Translations under genes and position numbers: made by a program
Source: Chromatiales bacterium (ex Bugula neritina AB1)
GTDB lineage: Bacteria; Pseudomonadota; Gammaproteobacteria; Granulosicoccales; Granulosicoccaceae
Length of the DNA stretch: 62,946 bases
Assembly (NCBI GenBank): GCA_001730015.1
Contig: MDLA01000121.1
Coordinates: forward strand, 1-62,946
Direction of reading: 5' to 3'
Notes under the pieces: model-generated
The model's input: only the letters and a program-made list of their open reading frames with translations
Database searches by the model: none
Told to the model about the DNA's origin: nothing
Shown: one piece after another, positions 45,941-55,200 of the stretch
Numbering within the stretch: the stretch's first letter is position 1
Layout: each line of letters starts with the position of its first letter

Positions 45941-47551
45941 GTGAGTTCCAATACGTTTGACACCATTCTAGAAAGCGGCACCATTTACGATGGTACCGGA
46001 GGTGAGGCAATTGTCGCTGATGTCGGTATCGTCGATGGAGAGATAAGCAAGATAGGTCAGTTGAAGGGAGCTGTTTGCGCACATCGGGTGAATATAGAGG
46101 GCAGGGTGTTGTCTCCCGGCTTTATTGATCTTCACACGCATTCCGATTTCACGCTTATCGTCAACGGCAAGGCCGAGAGCCAGGTGCATCAGGGAGTAAC
46201 TACTGAAGTGGTCGGCCAGTGCGGCCACAGTGTTGCGCCTTTGCGGCATCGGGACGACCTCGCCAAAAAGGCTATTGTCGATGTCGAAGGTTCCAGCACT
46301 GAAGGCTGGCAGAGTTTTGGTGAGTATCTGGATGTACTGGAAAAACAGCCACTCGGGGTCAATGTAGCAGCGTTTGTCGGGCATGGCACCATTCACCATG
46401 CAGTTATGGGTGATGACCTGCGGCTACCGGAACCCGAGGAAGTCGACCAGATGGCAGTACTGGTGCGCCAGTCATTTGAAGAGGGTGCTATGGGTTTCTC
46501 AACCGGCCTTGAGTACTGGCCCGGTAATCAGTCCAGCCCGGAGACTATAGAGCCACTGTGCCAGGTTGCGGCTGAAGAAAACCGACTCTATGCCACGCAC
46601 GTGCGCAACCGCGATCGCTACTACGATTTGGGATTTGGCGAGGCGATAACCACCGCCAGAGCGTCGGGTTGTCGATTGCAGATATCGCACATTCAGCCCA
46701 AGTACGGCGCGCCGGATTATGCCATGGACCATACCCTTGAAATGATTCAACTCGATCAAAAGTATGGCCTGGACGTCGCGTTCGATATTATCCCGCACGA
46801 CTGGAGTCACACCCTGGTGATGGCGATCCTGCCGAAGTGGGCGCTGGAGGGCGGCGTAGAAAAAATTGTTGACCGGCTGAGCGACAAAAAAACCCGCGAG
46901 CGTATCAAGCGCAATCGCAACCCGATGTGGCTGATAGTGGCGGATCGCATCTGGTCAAAGGTGGTTTTGCTGAGCTCTGTCGCCAACCGGGATCTAGTCG
47001 GTGCTACCTTTGAAGAGATCGGTAAAATGCGTGGCGTCGACCCCTACGATGCAGCCTTTGATCTGTTACTTGAAGAGGCACCAGCCATGCATCGATTGTT
47101 CTGGACCTCTAACTCATTTAAAAACTCCGATCTCGAATTGTGCCTGCAGCAACCTGAATGTGCAGTAATTTCCGATACAAAAGCAGTCGCCCCCTATGGC
47201 TTGCTGGAAAATCAAGTCGGGTCGCTCAGCGGCTATGGGTGGACCTCGGAATTTCTTAGCAAATTTGTCAAAGAAAAGGGTGCATTGTCGCTCTCTGAAG
47301 GAATCCGGCGCATGACCGGCCTGCCAGCCGAGCGACTGGGTCTGACCAAACGCGGCTTTATCAAAGAGGGGTACAAGGCAGATCTGGTCGTGTTTGATCT
47401 CGATGCGGTACGCAGTACCTGGACAATCAAAAAACCGCGAAGCTATGCCAAAGGTTTTGAACACGTGTTTGTCAACGGAGTGCAGACTATTGTAGACGGC
47501 CGTCGTACAGACGACAATCGCGGCAAGGTACTGCGCAGCCTTGATGCCTGA
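45941..47551 (+). CDS. N-acyl-D-amino-acid deacylase (D-aminoacylase), amidohydrolase family
   Basis: Product of 536 residues; GTG start with AGGAGG 6 bases upstream. Metal-dependent amidohydrolase with HTHSDF, the Cys-containing VVGQCGHSVAPL, GHGTIHHAVMG, a THVRNRD ligand segment and SHIQPKYG. The C-terminus shows the second small-domain beta strands (GLTKRGFIKEGYKADLVVFD). D-aminoacylases release D-amino acids from N-acyl or peptidyl derivatives in the cytoplasm. It follows a peptide importer and precedes a D-amino-acid-dehydrogenase-like gene, which supports a D-residue route. Confidence 0.88.
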   Translation: MSSNTFDTILESGTIYDGTGGEAIVADVGIVDGEISKIGQLKGAVCAHRVNIEGRVLSPGFIDLHTHSDFTLIVNGKAESQVHQGVTTEVVGQCGHSVAPLRHRDDLAKKAIVDVEGSSTEGWQSFGEYLDVLEKQPLGVNVAAFVGHGTIHHAVMGDDLRLPEPEEVDQMAVLVRQSFEEGAMGFSTGLEYWPGNQSSPETIEPLCQVAAEENRLYATHVRNRDRYYDLGFGEAITTARASGCRLQISHIQPKYGAPDYAMDHTLEMIQLDQKYGLDVAFDIIPHDWSHTLVMAILPKWALEGGVEKIVDRLSDKKTRERIKRNRNPMWLIVADRIWSKVVLLSSVANRDLVGATFEEIGKMRGVDPYDAAFDLLLEEAPAMHRLFWTSNSFKNSDLELCLQQPECAVISDTKAVAPYGLLENQVGSLSGYGWTSEFLSKFVKEKGALSLSEGIRRMTGLPAERLGLTKRGFIKEGYKADLVVFDLDAVRSTWTIKKPRSYAKGFEHVFVNGVQTIVDGRRTDDNRGKVLRSLDA

Positions 47552-47591
47552 GTGCACATATTTATAGAACGGATCAAGATATCCAGCGACG

Positions 47592-48848
47592 ATGCCAGTA
47601 TCAGAAAATAGTGTGGTGGTTATCGGTGGTGGCATTATCGGCTTAACGTCGGCCTTGCATTTGGCGAAACTCGGATACGGAGTATCGCTAATTGACCCCG
47701 GTAATATTTCTGAAAGAGCTTCTACCGCCACGGCGGGGCTAATCGGCGGTTCCGCGGTTATCCCGTGGGTAAGTGCCAAGCTCTGGCGCGAACTTCCACG
47801 TATGCTGCTGGATCGCCAAAGTGCGCTGCAAATGTCTCTGCCATTGCCGCGTGGTTTACCAGCTTATATTGCCCACTGTTATAAGGCCGGTAAGCCTATA
47901 GCACGTGAACGTAGTGCTGACGGTCTGGCGGGGTTAAGTCTGATTGGTTACCAGTGCTGGATGGAACTATTGAACGGTTGCCAGCCTGGACTCGATCTAT
48001 TCAGGCAAGATGGCTGCGGTTTCCTCTACCTTAGTGATCAGGCGGCTGTCGACGATGAAAGTAACAATCAAGTTCGCGAGCGTCTGGGTATGCAATTGCA
48101 GCGTCTGGGGTCAGAGCAAACCATAGAGCGTATACCTGCCTTAAGTATCCGACTCTCGGGCTCGGTGCATGTTGTCAAAGCCGGTCACGTAACAGACCCT
48201 GTAGAATTGCAACAACAACTTTCTATAATAATTAAAGAGCTGGGTGGTCGCTTCGTCACCTCAAGAGTAAACGGTTTTTCTATTAAAGGCGGGCAGGTGG
48301 TGGGCGTCCGCACCGATAGCGGTGAATATAAAGCATGCTACTTTGTTATTGCGGCTGGCACAGGCTCGCAGACTCTCGCTGCGAAGCTCAACTGCAAAAT
48401 TCCACTGATTGCGGGGTTTGGCAGCGGGCTGGTACTCGAACAGCCTAATGTTAAGCTGCAGGCACCGTTTCTTGTGCTTAACGAAGGCTTTGCTGTGGTG
48501 CCTGGTTACAGTGGCGGGCAGAACAGTTTGCGCGTTGCCGGTCTGGTGGCAATTGGTGCTGCAAAACACCCGTTGCAGTGTCAGCTGTTACTGCAAAGGG
48601 TGAAACGACTGTTTACAGATCTTAAGTATAAATCAATCAGCAGCAGCAGTGGCCCGCGGCCGCTCACACCGGATTCGCTGCCATTGATATCGCGAGTTCC
48701 GGGCTACGATAACGTTATATTAAATTGCGGTCACGGTCACTGGGGACTGACCCACGCTGCCGGCAGCGCCGTGTTAACAGGAAACATTCTGACCGGCAGT
48801 CAGCCTATGATCGATGCCACGCCTTACCGTGCTGACAGGTTTCATTGA
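47592..48848 (+). CDS. FAD-dependent D-amino-acid dehydrogenase-like oxidoreductase (DadA family)
   Basis: Product of 418 residues with an N-terminal FAD motif VVIGGGIIGLTSALHLAKLGY and the DAO-family C-terminus NCGHGHWGLTHAAGSAVL. Expected to oxidise D-amino acids to 2-oxo acids and ammonia, passing electrons to the respiratory chain or O2. Starts 41 bases after the D-aminoacylase gene. Substrate specificity cannot be read; a glycine or sarcosine oxidase role remains possible. Confidence 0.85.
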   Translation: MPVSENSVVVIGGGIIGLTSALHLAKLGYGVSLIDPGNISERASTATAGLIGGSAVIPWVSAKLWRELPRMLLDRQSALQMSLPLPRGLPAYIAHCYKAGKPIARERSADGLAGLSLIGYQCWMELLNGCQPGLDLFRQDGCGFLYLSDQAAVDDESNNQVRERLGMQLQRLGSEQTIERIPALSIRLSGSVHVVKAGHVTDPVELQQQLSIIIKELGGRFVTSRVNGFSIKGGQVVGVRTDSGEYKACYFVIAAGTGSQTLAAKLNCKIPLIAGFGSGLVLEQPNVKLQAPFLVLNEGFAVVPGYSGGQNSLRVAGLVAIGAAKHPLQCQLLLQRVKRLFTDLKYKSISSSSGPRPLTPDSLPLISRVPGYDNVILNCGHGHWGLTHAAGSAVLTGNILTGSQPMIDATPYRADRFH

Positions 48849-48923
48849 ACACAGGATTCGGCGTGCTGCGAACAGTATAGCGGTCAGAAAAGTGAACGGA
48901 AAAATAGAAAAGGTATAAGGCAA

Positions 48924-50453
48924 ATGAGCACAAGTAAACGAATCGCCATACTCGGCTTCTCACTGGAGGCTAATCGAAATGCGCCGGTTTCGGATAAAAA
49001 AAGTTTCGAGCAGACTTTGTATGTGCACGGAGAAACCTTCGCTTCCATATTAGACACCGATCGTGCCACGTTGCCCGGCACGGTGCGCGGATTCTGCGCC
49101 ACACTGGATCAGTCCATCGACTGGCAGCCGGTCCCGATAGTACTGGCAGAAGCACCACCGGGTGGCCCTGCCGAGCAGGCATTTTTTGATCAGTTACTTG
49201 CGCAGATGAAACAGGGGCTGGAGCAGGCAATGCACGAACCCGGCGGTCTTGATGGTGTCTATATTTCAGAACACGGAGCCGGGCTTGCGATGGATCTGGA
49301 CGATGCCGATGGCGAGGTGTTTTCTATGGTCCGCGGTGTTGTCGGCGCGGGCGTGCCGGTTATCGCAACACTTGATCTGCATGGTCACGTAACTCCTCGA
49401 ATGAACGAATCAACGGATGTACTGGTTGCATACCTGACCAACCCACACGTGGATCAGTTTGAACGTGGAACGGAAGCCGCGAAGATCATGATGGAAATGC
49501 ACCGGGGAATGCAGCCACACAGTGTACTTATACGGGTACCAATGATCAGTCCGGCAGTAAGCCTGCTGACTGCATCGGGCCCCTACGCCGATCTGATCAA
49601 CCTTGGCCAATCCAGGCTTGGGCCCGATATTGTCAATGTCTCTATACTGGCGGGTTTTGCACCCGCTGACGCCAGCACCAATGCCATGTCTATTGTGGTA
49701 ACTTCACGTAATAACCATGCGTCAGCGCAAAAGCTTGCATATGAACTTGCCACGTCTGCGTGGGCCGACCGCAAGCGCTACATTACCAGCCTTACGCCGC
49801 TTAAAGCAGCTGTAGATAAAGCAGCCAGCGTTGCCAGTTCACCGGCTAAGTCGGCAATTCTTCTGGCAGATGTCGCCGATAACCCCGGGGGCGGTGGCCG
49901 TGGGAATACTGTCTATCTGCTTAAAGAGTTAATACAGCGGCAGGTAGGCGGTGTAGTACTTGGAATGATGTACGATGAACTACTGGCAGCTGAAGCTCAT
50001 CAGCTAGGTCTCGGGGCGAGTTTTAACGCTCGTTTCAATCGCGATGAAACAACCCGGTTTTCCGAAGCGCTCAGCGCCGATGCCGTAGTCGAAGCGTTAA
50101 TCGATGGTACATGCATTGGCAGACGTGGTATATACGCTGATCGATGCGTCGATCTGGGTCCCTGTGCTCTGTTGCGAGTAGCGGGTATTCAAATTGCGGT
50201 AGTGAGTCGTCGTTACCAGTGTGCCGACCCGGTGTTTCTAGAGCGACTGGGAATTGATCTGAGCCAAAGTCGAGTGCTGGTGATTAAATCACGTGGTCAT
50301 TTTCGTGCCGGATTTGACGAATATTTTAAACCAGAGCAGATTGTTGAGGTTGATGCGCCAGGGCTTACAACCCCGGTAATACCGAACCTGAACCTCACCC
50401 GTGTACCACGACCTATCTACCCGCTGGATTCACAGATGTGCTGGGCACCGTGA
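48924..50453 (+). CDS. M81-family metallopeptidase (MlrC/microcystinase C-like)
   Basis: Product of 509 residues. The M81/MlrC family signs are LGFSLEANRNAP, a GVYISEHGAG segment, the Zn-binding ATLDLHGHVTPRM with the further His in YLTNPHVDQFERG, and ILLADVADNPGGGGRGNT. In microcystin degraders MlrC cleaves linear tetrapeptide products; most family members have unknown substrates and often sit with peptide transporters. No signal peptide. Its stop lies 5 bases from the end of a convergent MlrB-like serine hydrolase gene. Confidence 0.88.
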   Translation: MSTSKRIAILGFSLEANRNAPVSDKKSFEQTLYVHGETFASILDTDRATLPGTVRGFCATLDQSIDWQPVPIVLAEAPPGGPAEQAFFDQLLAQMKQGLEQAMHEPGGLDGVYISEHGAGLAMDLDDADGEVFSMVRGVVGAGVPVIATLDLHGHVTPRMNESTDVLVAYLTNPHVDQFERGTEAAKIMMEMHRGMQPHSVLIRVPMISPAVSLLTASGPYADLINLGQSRLGPDIVNVSILAGFAPADASTNAMSIVVTSRNNHASAQKLAYELATSAWADRKRYITSLTPLKAAVDKAASVASSPAKSAILLADVADNPGGGGRGNTVYLLKELIQRQVGGVVLGMMYDELLAAEAHQLGLGASFNARFNRDETTRFSEALSADAVVEALIDGTCIGRRGIYADRCVDLGPCALLRVAGIQIAVVSRRYQCADPVFLERLGIDLSQSRVLVIKSRGHFRAGFDEYFKPEQIVEVDAPGLTTPVIPNLNLTRVPRPIYPLDSQMCWAP

Positions 50454-50458
50454 GTAAC

Positions 50459-51883
50459 TCAGGATAGTTTCGAAAGTATGCGTAAATCCAGCGCTAGTGC
50501 CCACGGAACGGGGGCCGAGTGGCGGGTGTCAGCAGCTGGAACATCATCATCCGTTAGAAACGCGAACGTCTGCTGACCGACATAGCCACTGACAGCGGTT
50601 TGAAAGTGCATAAGCCGCCTTTTAGAGTCCGGGCTACGTTGCAAATAAAACGCCCCGTCACATTGCAAAACCCGATAAAGAAAACCTTCGTCAGAACCAT
50701 ATTCACCACAAGACTCAGGTTTTATTGTCTGCGTGCTGTTTTGGCCGGACGCAGGTGGCCAACGGGAATTGCAACCGTCAATCACATTTGCGATCAGCTC
50801 ATGTGCCAATGCTGTTAATGGTGCATCAGAGGAATTTCCCAGAAGTGCCAGAGAAATATTTTCCGCTGGAACTGCCGCAAGTAACGCTGATATGCCAGCT
50901 CGCTGCCCGGTATGCCAGTGCATGGCAGCGCCTGAGTTAAGTTGCCTGAATTCCAGCCCGAGGCTGTAGCCGAAGTTTTCCCCCGGTCGTGAGGCAACTG
51001 ACATAACAGGTGTTAGCAACTGCATACGGCTGTTGTTTGTCAGCAAGGGGCCATCGGCTGCAAGCACAGTCGTTAATCGAAGCAAATCGCGTACGGATGC
51101 CACTACGCCGCCGACTGGATAGAACAGTGGTGTATCCCAGACGCCGACTTCAGTGCGATGGCCGTCGGTTGTGATGAGCGGCCTGGCAATAGAACTGAAT
51201 TGATTCGGGTCTGGCTGACCAATGGTGCTTTGAAGCATGCCGAGCGGTTTGAATACTTCCTGCCTGATGTAGTCCGGCCAGTCGCTTCCGGTAATTTGCT
51301 CAACGACGCTGCCCAGCAGGCAGAACCCTTCGTTGCCGTAGTTCAATAACCGGCCTGGCTTTGCGAGTAGTGAAATGGCTTGATGATTCAGGTATTCAAC
51401 CAGGTCATCGGTATTGTAAAGTTTGCTGCCGTTACCGCGATTCCCGTTACTGTGTAAATTCGGATGTGCGCCCTCTATGCCGCCGCTGATAACTCCGGGA
51501 GTCGATTGATTCGCCGCCAGAAAGCGGCTGCCCAGTCCAGGCCAGCCACTGGAGTGGCTTAGCAAATGGTGTAGTTTCAGATTGTGGTCTGCGGCCAGTC
51601 TGAGTGTTGGAAAGTACTGACTCACGCAATCGTTAAGTGACAGCAAGCCGCGATCCTGCAATTGCAGCATACTTATAGCGCTGAGGAGTTTTGTTACAGA
51701 CGCCACGCCAAACAGTGTATTTGCGGTGATTTTCTGTGTGCAGGCAGCATCACAGTGGCCATAACCGGCACTGAATATTTCGTTATTGTTGTGTGTGACT
51801 GCAACTGCCAGATCAGGAATATTGAATGACTGGATGAGTGTATTGAACTGAGTACCTGGTATTGGTCTATTCGGTATCTTCAC
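50459..51883 (-). CDS. Serine hydrolase, beta-lactamase/D-aminopeptidase (S12) family, MlrB-like
   Basis: Product of 474 residues from a GTG start. Class C-type motifs are SxxK in FGVASVTKLLSA, YxN as LLNYGNEGFCLLG, and HTG as MHWHTGQRAGIS in place of KTG. HTG occurs in esterases and D-aminopeptidases of this family. A ~100-residue beta-rich C-terminal extension follows. No signal peptide, so it is probably cytoplasmic. It converges on the MlrC-like gene with a 5-base gap. MlrB of microcystin-degrading bacteria is also an S12-type hydrolase, hence the comparison; exact function is unproven. Confidence 0.85.
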   Translation of the reverse strand: MKIPNRPIPGTQFNTLIQSFNIPDLAVAVTHNNNEIFSAGYGHCDAACTQKITANTLFGVASVTKLLSAISMLQLQDRGLLSLNDCVSQYFPTLRLAADHNLKLHHLLSHSSGWPGLGSRFLAANQSTPGVISGGIEGAHPNLHSNGNRGNGSKLYNTDDLVEYLNHQAISLLAKPGRLLNYGNEGFCLLGSVVEQITGSDWPDYIRQEVFKPLGMLQSTIGQPDPNQFSSIARPLITTDGHRTEVGVWDTPLFYPVGGVVASVRDLLRLTTVLAADGPLLTNNSRMQLLTPVMSVASRPGENFGYSLGLEFRQLNSGAAMHWHTGQRAGISALLAAVPAENISLALLGNSSDAPLTALAHELIANVIDGCNSRWPPASGQNSTQTIKPESCGEYGSDEGFLYRVLQCDGAFYLQRSPDSKRRLMHFQTAVSGYVGQQTFAFLTDDDVPAADTRHSAPVPWALALDLRILSKLS

Positions 51884-51999
51884 TGAGTTTTCGGATTAAA
51901 TACGTGTAGTCGGGACAAGGTCTTAAAGGTTTATCTGTTGTGAACCATTTTAACGCCCGCTCTAATTGAGTGGATTGAGATACAGAGGAACAGAGTATT

Positions 52000-52186
52000 C
52001 CCTGGTGTTGCATAAAATTCCGGCCCGGAACCGCTGCGCTGCTTCTATAGCAGCATCTAAGGCGCTGTACTCATTTTTACTGAATATCAATTAGAATGAC
52101 CAGGCTCAATCCAGTAAAAACTCCGTGCAGCGCCTTTTATACCGCTCTATAAGCTTCTGGACTCGAAATGTTATGCAGCACCAGGG
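52000..52186. mobile_element. Miniature inverted-repeat element, family A, copy 3 (187 bp, opposite orientation)
   Basis: Starts CCCTGGTGTTGCATAAAATT and ends with TTATGCAGCACCAGGG. Relative to copies 1 and 2 the interior is reversed (CGCTGCTTCTATAGCAGCA near the left end, ATAAGCTTCTGGACTCG near the right). The terminal repeats align over ~22 positions. It ends 31 bases beyond the stop of the right giant gene and lies in the 334-bp gap before the S12 hydrolase start. Confidence 0.82.
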
Positions 52187-52217
52187 TGATATTATATTAA
52201 ATATGTCTGATTAAGCA

Positions 52218-55200
52218 CTATTTGTCGAAGATTGTCTCGACGGTTCCTTCTTTGCCGTTGTCACTATTTATTTCTTTGCGCCGGGCTTCAGCGCTGGCGC
52301 TGATTATGCGAGTCGCATCGATGCTTGCCCAGATTGGTGTTGCTGCCATCAAACTGGTAAACAGAGCTCCGCCTCGCAGTGCCCAGGCAACGACACCAAC
52401 AGTCATACTAAACGACACTCCCAGTACGGTGTCCTCTGCTGCGCGATACCGTGAGAGTTTCTGATCTCCGAGGTTTTCGAGGTCATTATCGAGCTGGCTA
52501 AGACTATCAATGAAACCGCTATTGGAAATGGTGTCTCGAATAGAACTGCCTTTAACTTCCAGAATCAAATCGACCGTTGCCGAGCTAACCACCTTCAAAC
52601 CTTCAGAGGTCAGGGAAAATACTGATACGCCGCTTCGATGTTGAGTGACTGAAAAGCTGTTTGACATAGAGAGCGAGTCATCGGCACCCACGCGGAAATC
52701 ACTTTCGCCAGCTCTAACGATGCTGGCAGCATTGCCCAGCCCCGATGAACCAATACTCGAGTTGAGACCATTATTAAAGGAAAAAGCGCCGCCTTCAGCT
52801 GCTGCCTGTGCCGCTTCTTCAGCTTCGGCCTCTTCTGCTTCTTCAGCCTCTTCAGCGGCTTCTTTCGCTTCTTCCTCGGCCTCCTTTTCTTCTTCGGCTT
52901 CTCTGGCCTGCTCGGCCTCCTTTGCTTCGGCAGCTTTATCTTTTGCGATTAATGAAGTTTCAGATTCCGGTTCGGGTTCCGGAATAACCACGACCGGCGG
53001 CGCGAGGACCGTTGTCTTTTCAAAAGCCGATTCTATTGGTGGCTCTACCTTGATAGTTACGGTGGCCACCGTTGAAATACCGTCTTCATTCGTCACCCTG
53101 TAGCTAAATTCGTCAGTAAGCTGAAGTGATCCGTTGTGAATATAGGAGAACGTACCATCTGAGTGCAATTCTACGGTTCCGTGATTCGGCGGTTCGACTA
53201 TTTCAACCAGGAAAGTCGTATTATCGAGCAACCCATTGCCATTTAGTGCACTGAAACCGGAATTAAGTAGATCACCTTTAGTGGAATCGAAGTTCTCACC
53301 GAAACTCAATTCCAGCGTGTCGTTGTCGAGTACCGGGGCCGGATCTATAACTTCGTTAATGATCAGCCCGAAGTCACCTTCTGCCGGAGGCGCATCATTT
53401 TCGCCACCATCCGCCAGGCTAACACCAAATTTATCCTGCGAGGTTTCGGATTCGTCGTGCTGGTAACTCAACGCCATCTCTTCGATATCGACCAATGTAA
53501 ATTGATCTCCGACAGATAGCAATTGACCGTTTAGTGACAGCTCACCATGCTCCGGCAATGCGGTAATGGTTATAGACAGCTCATGCGGTTCTGGATCGTC
53601 CGCATCGGTCCCGAAGAGCATCGCACTGGTGATGATCAGTTTGGCCCCTTCATCGACAATGCCGCCTTCGGAGATCAGCGATGGTGGATCATTAACGCCT
53701 GGTAAATCAAAACTTATAAAGTTGGTAGTCGCGTCAATATCGATTCCATCGTTATCCTTTCCACCGTTATCGTGAACTTGAAAGCCGAACCCGTTGTAGC
53801 CGGTTCCGGTTTCATTGAACGGCGGGGTATAGACTAGCAATCCGGCATCAATTGCCGATACAGCCACGTGCTGACCAACAACCGCCTGTAAACCATCTAC
53901 GGTCAGGGCTCCGCTCTCTGGCAGGGAAACGATTGTCAGCGCGATAAACGCATGCTGCCCGAAGTCTTCATTATCAGTGAAGCCGAAGTCCTCCTGGTTA
54001 AAGGTGTAGGGGGTATCCTCAAAAGTCTGTATCGTGTTGTTTTCACCGGAGGGCGCGTCATTCACCGGGGTCACATCGATCGCAATCACGTTCGGCTCAT
54101 CGGATATTGTCGAACCGCCATCTGTTCCACTATCCTGCACCCGGAATACAATGGTCGCGTAGTCTTCGCCGTGCTCATTTAGATTCGGTGAGAACTGCAA
54201 TAGCCCGGAGTCGATGTCAGCACTTAGAATTACCTGTCCTTCAATTACCGCCACGCCATCGAGTAGCAGTGAACCCGCTGCCGGTAGCTGCTCGATAATC
54301 ACCGACACGAAGGTGTCGTTATCAGCGGGGTCGATAAAACCGAAGTCGCTGGTTTTGAGAGTGTAGGTTGAATCTTCCAATTGGCTGAGGCGAATATCAG
54401 TGCCAAATGGTGCATCACTCACGGCAGCCACATCGAAGGTCAGCGTATAGCTGCTGACTGACAAATCAACGCCACCGTTATCCGTACCGGCATCGTCACG
54501 CACTTGAAAATCAAAAGTAGCGTGTGCTAAACCGTTGCCATTTGGCACCGGTGTATAAACCAGTGCACCGGCATCTAGCTGGGCGGCACTTAGATTACTA
54601 CCGACGCTAACGGCAACGCCGTCTACCGTCAGTTGTCCCGCCAAAGGTAAACTGGCAATGCGTACGGAATGGAGCTGGCTATTATCAACTGTATCGTTAA
54701 AACCAAAGTCTGCCGCCGCCAGCGTATAGGGTTCATCCTCATTGATTGCGATGATATTGTCTGATGCAGTCGGCGCATCGTTAACGTCGATCAGAGAAAT
54801 TTCGCGAGTCAGAGTATTGGAATCTAGCAAGCCGTCATTTGCGGTAATACTGATTGTACGGGTGGCGGTATTAGGCTCATCACTAATATTTTCATAGCTT
54901 ATCGCACGAACTGCATCCTGATACGCAGACAATGAATCGACCCCGGTCAAAACCAATTCGCCATGCAGTGGATCCCAGGCGGCGGCTATAGTCGTTGTGC
55001 CAACAAACGCCAGCCGATCTTCAGCGGGGCTGTACTGACCACTAATGCTCACCCGCAACGACGCCAGCGTAGTATTGTCCAGATCATCAAACGTGACAGT
55101 AGAAGTAATAGAAACCGCACCATCGTTCTCCCGATAGACAAGCGGCGTTGCTTCTATATTGCTCTGCGTTGGTGCATCGTTGATCGCGGTGAGATCCACC

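Noticed and set aside
47114..47779. 221-residue minus-strand open frame opposite the D-aminoacylase end
   Set aside because: Overlaps two genes with strong family motifs, and its own translation shows no domain.
40235..51883. Naming the locus a microcystin degradation (mlr) cluster
   Set aside because: No MlrA or MlrD is present, and M81 and S12 families are broad; only a resemblance can be stated.
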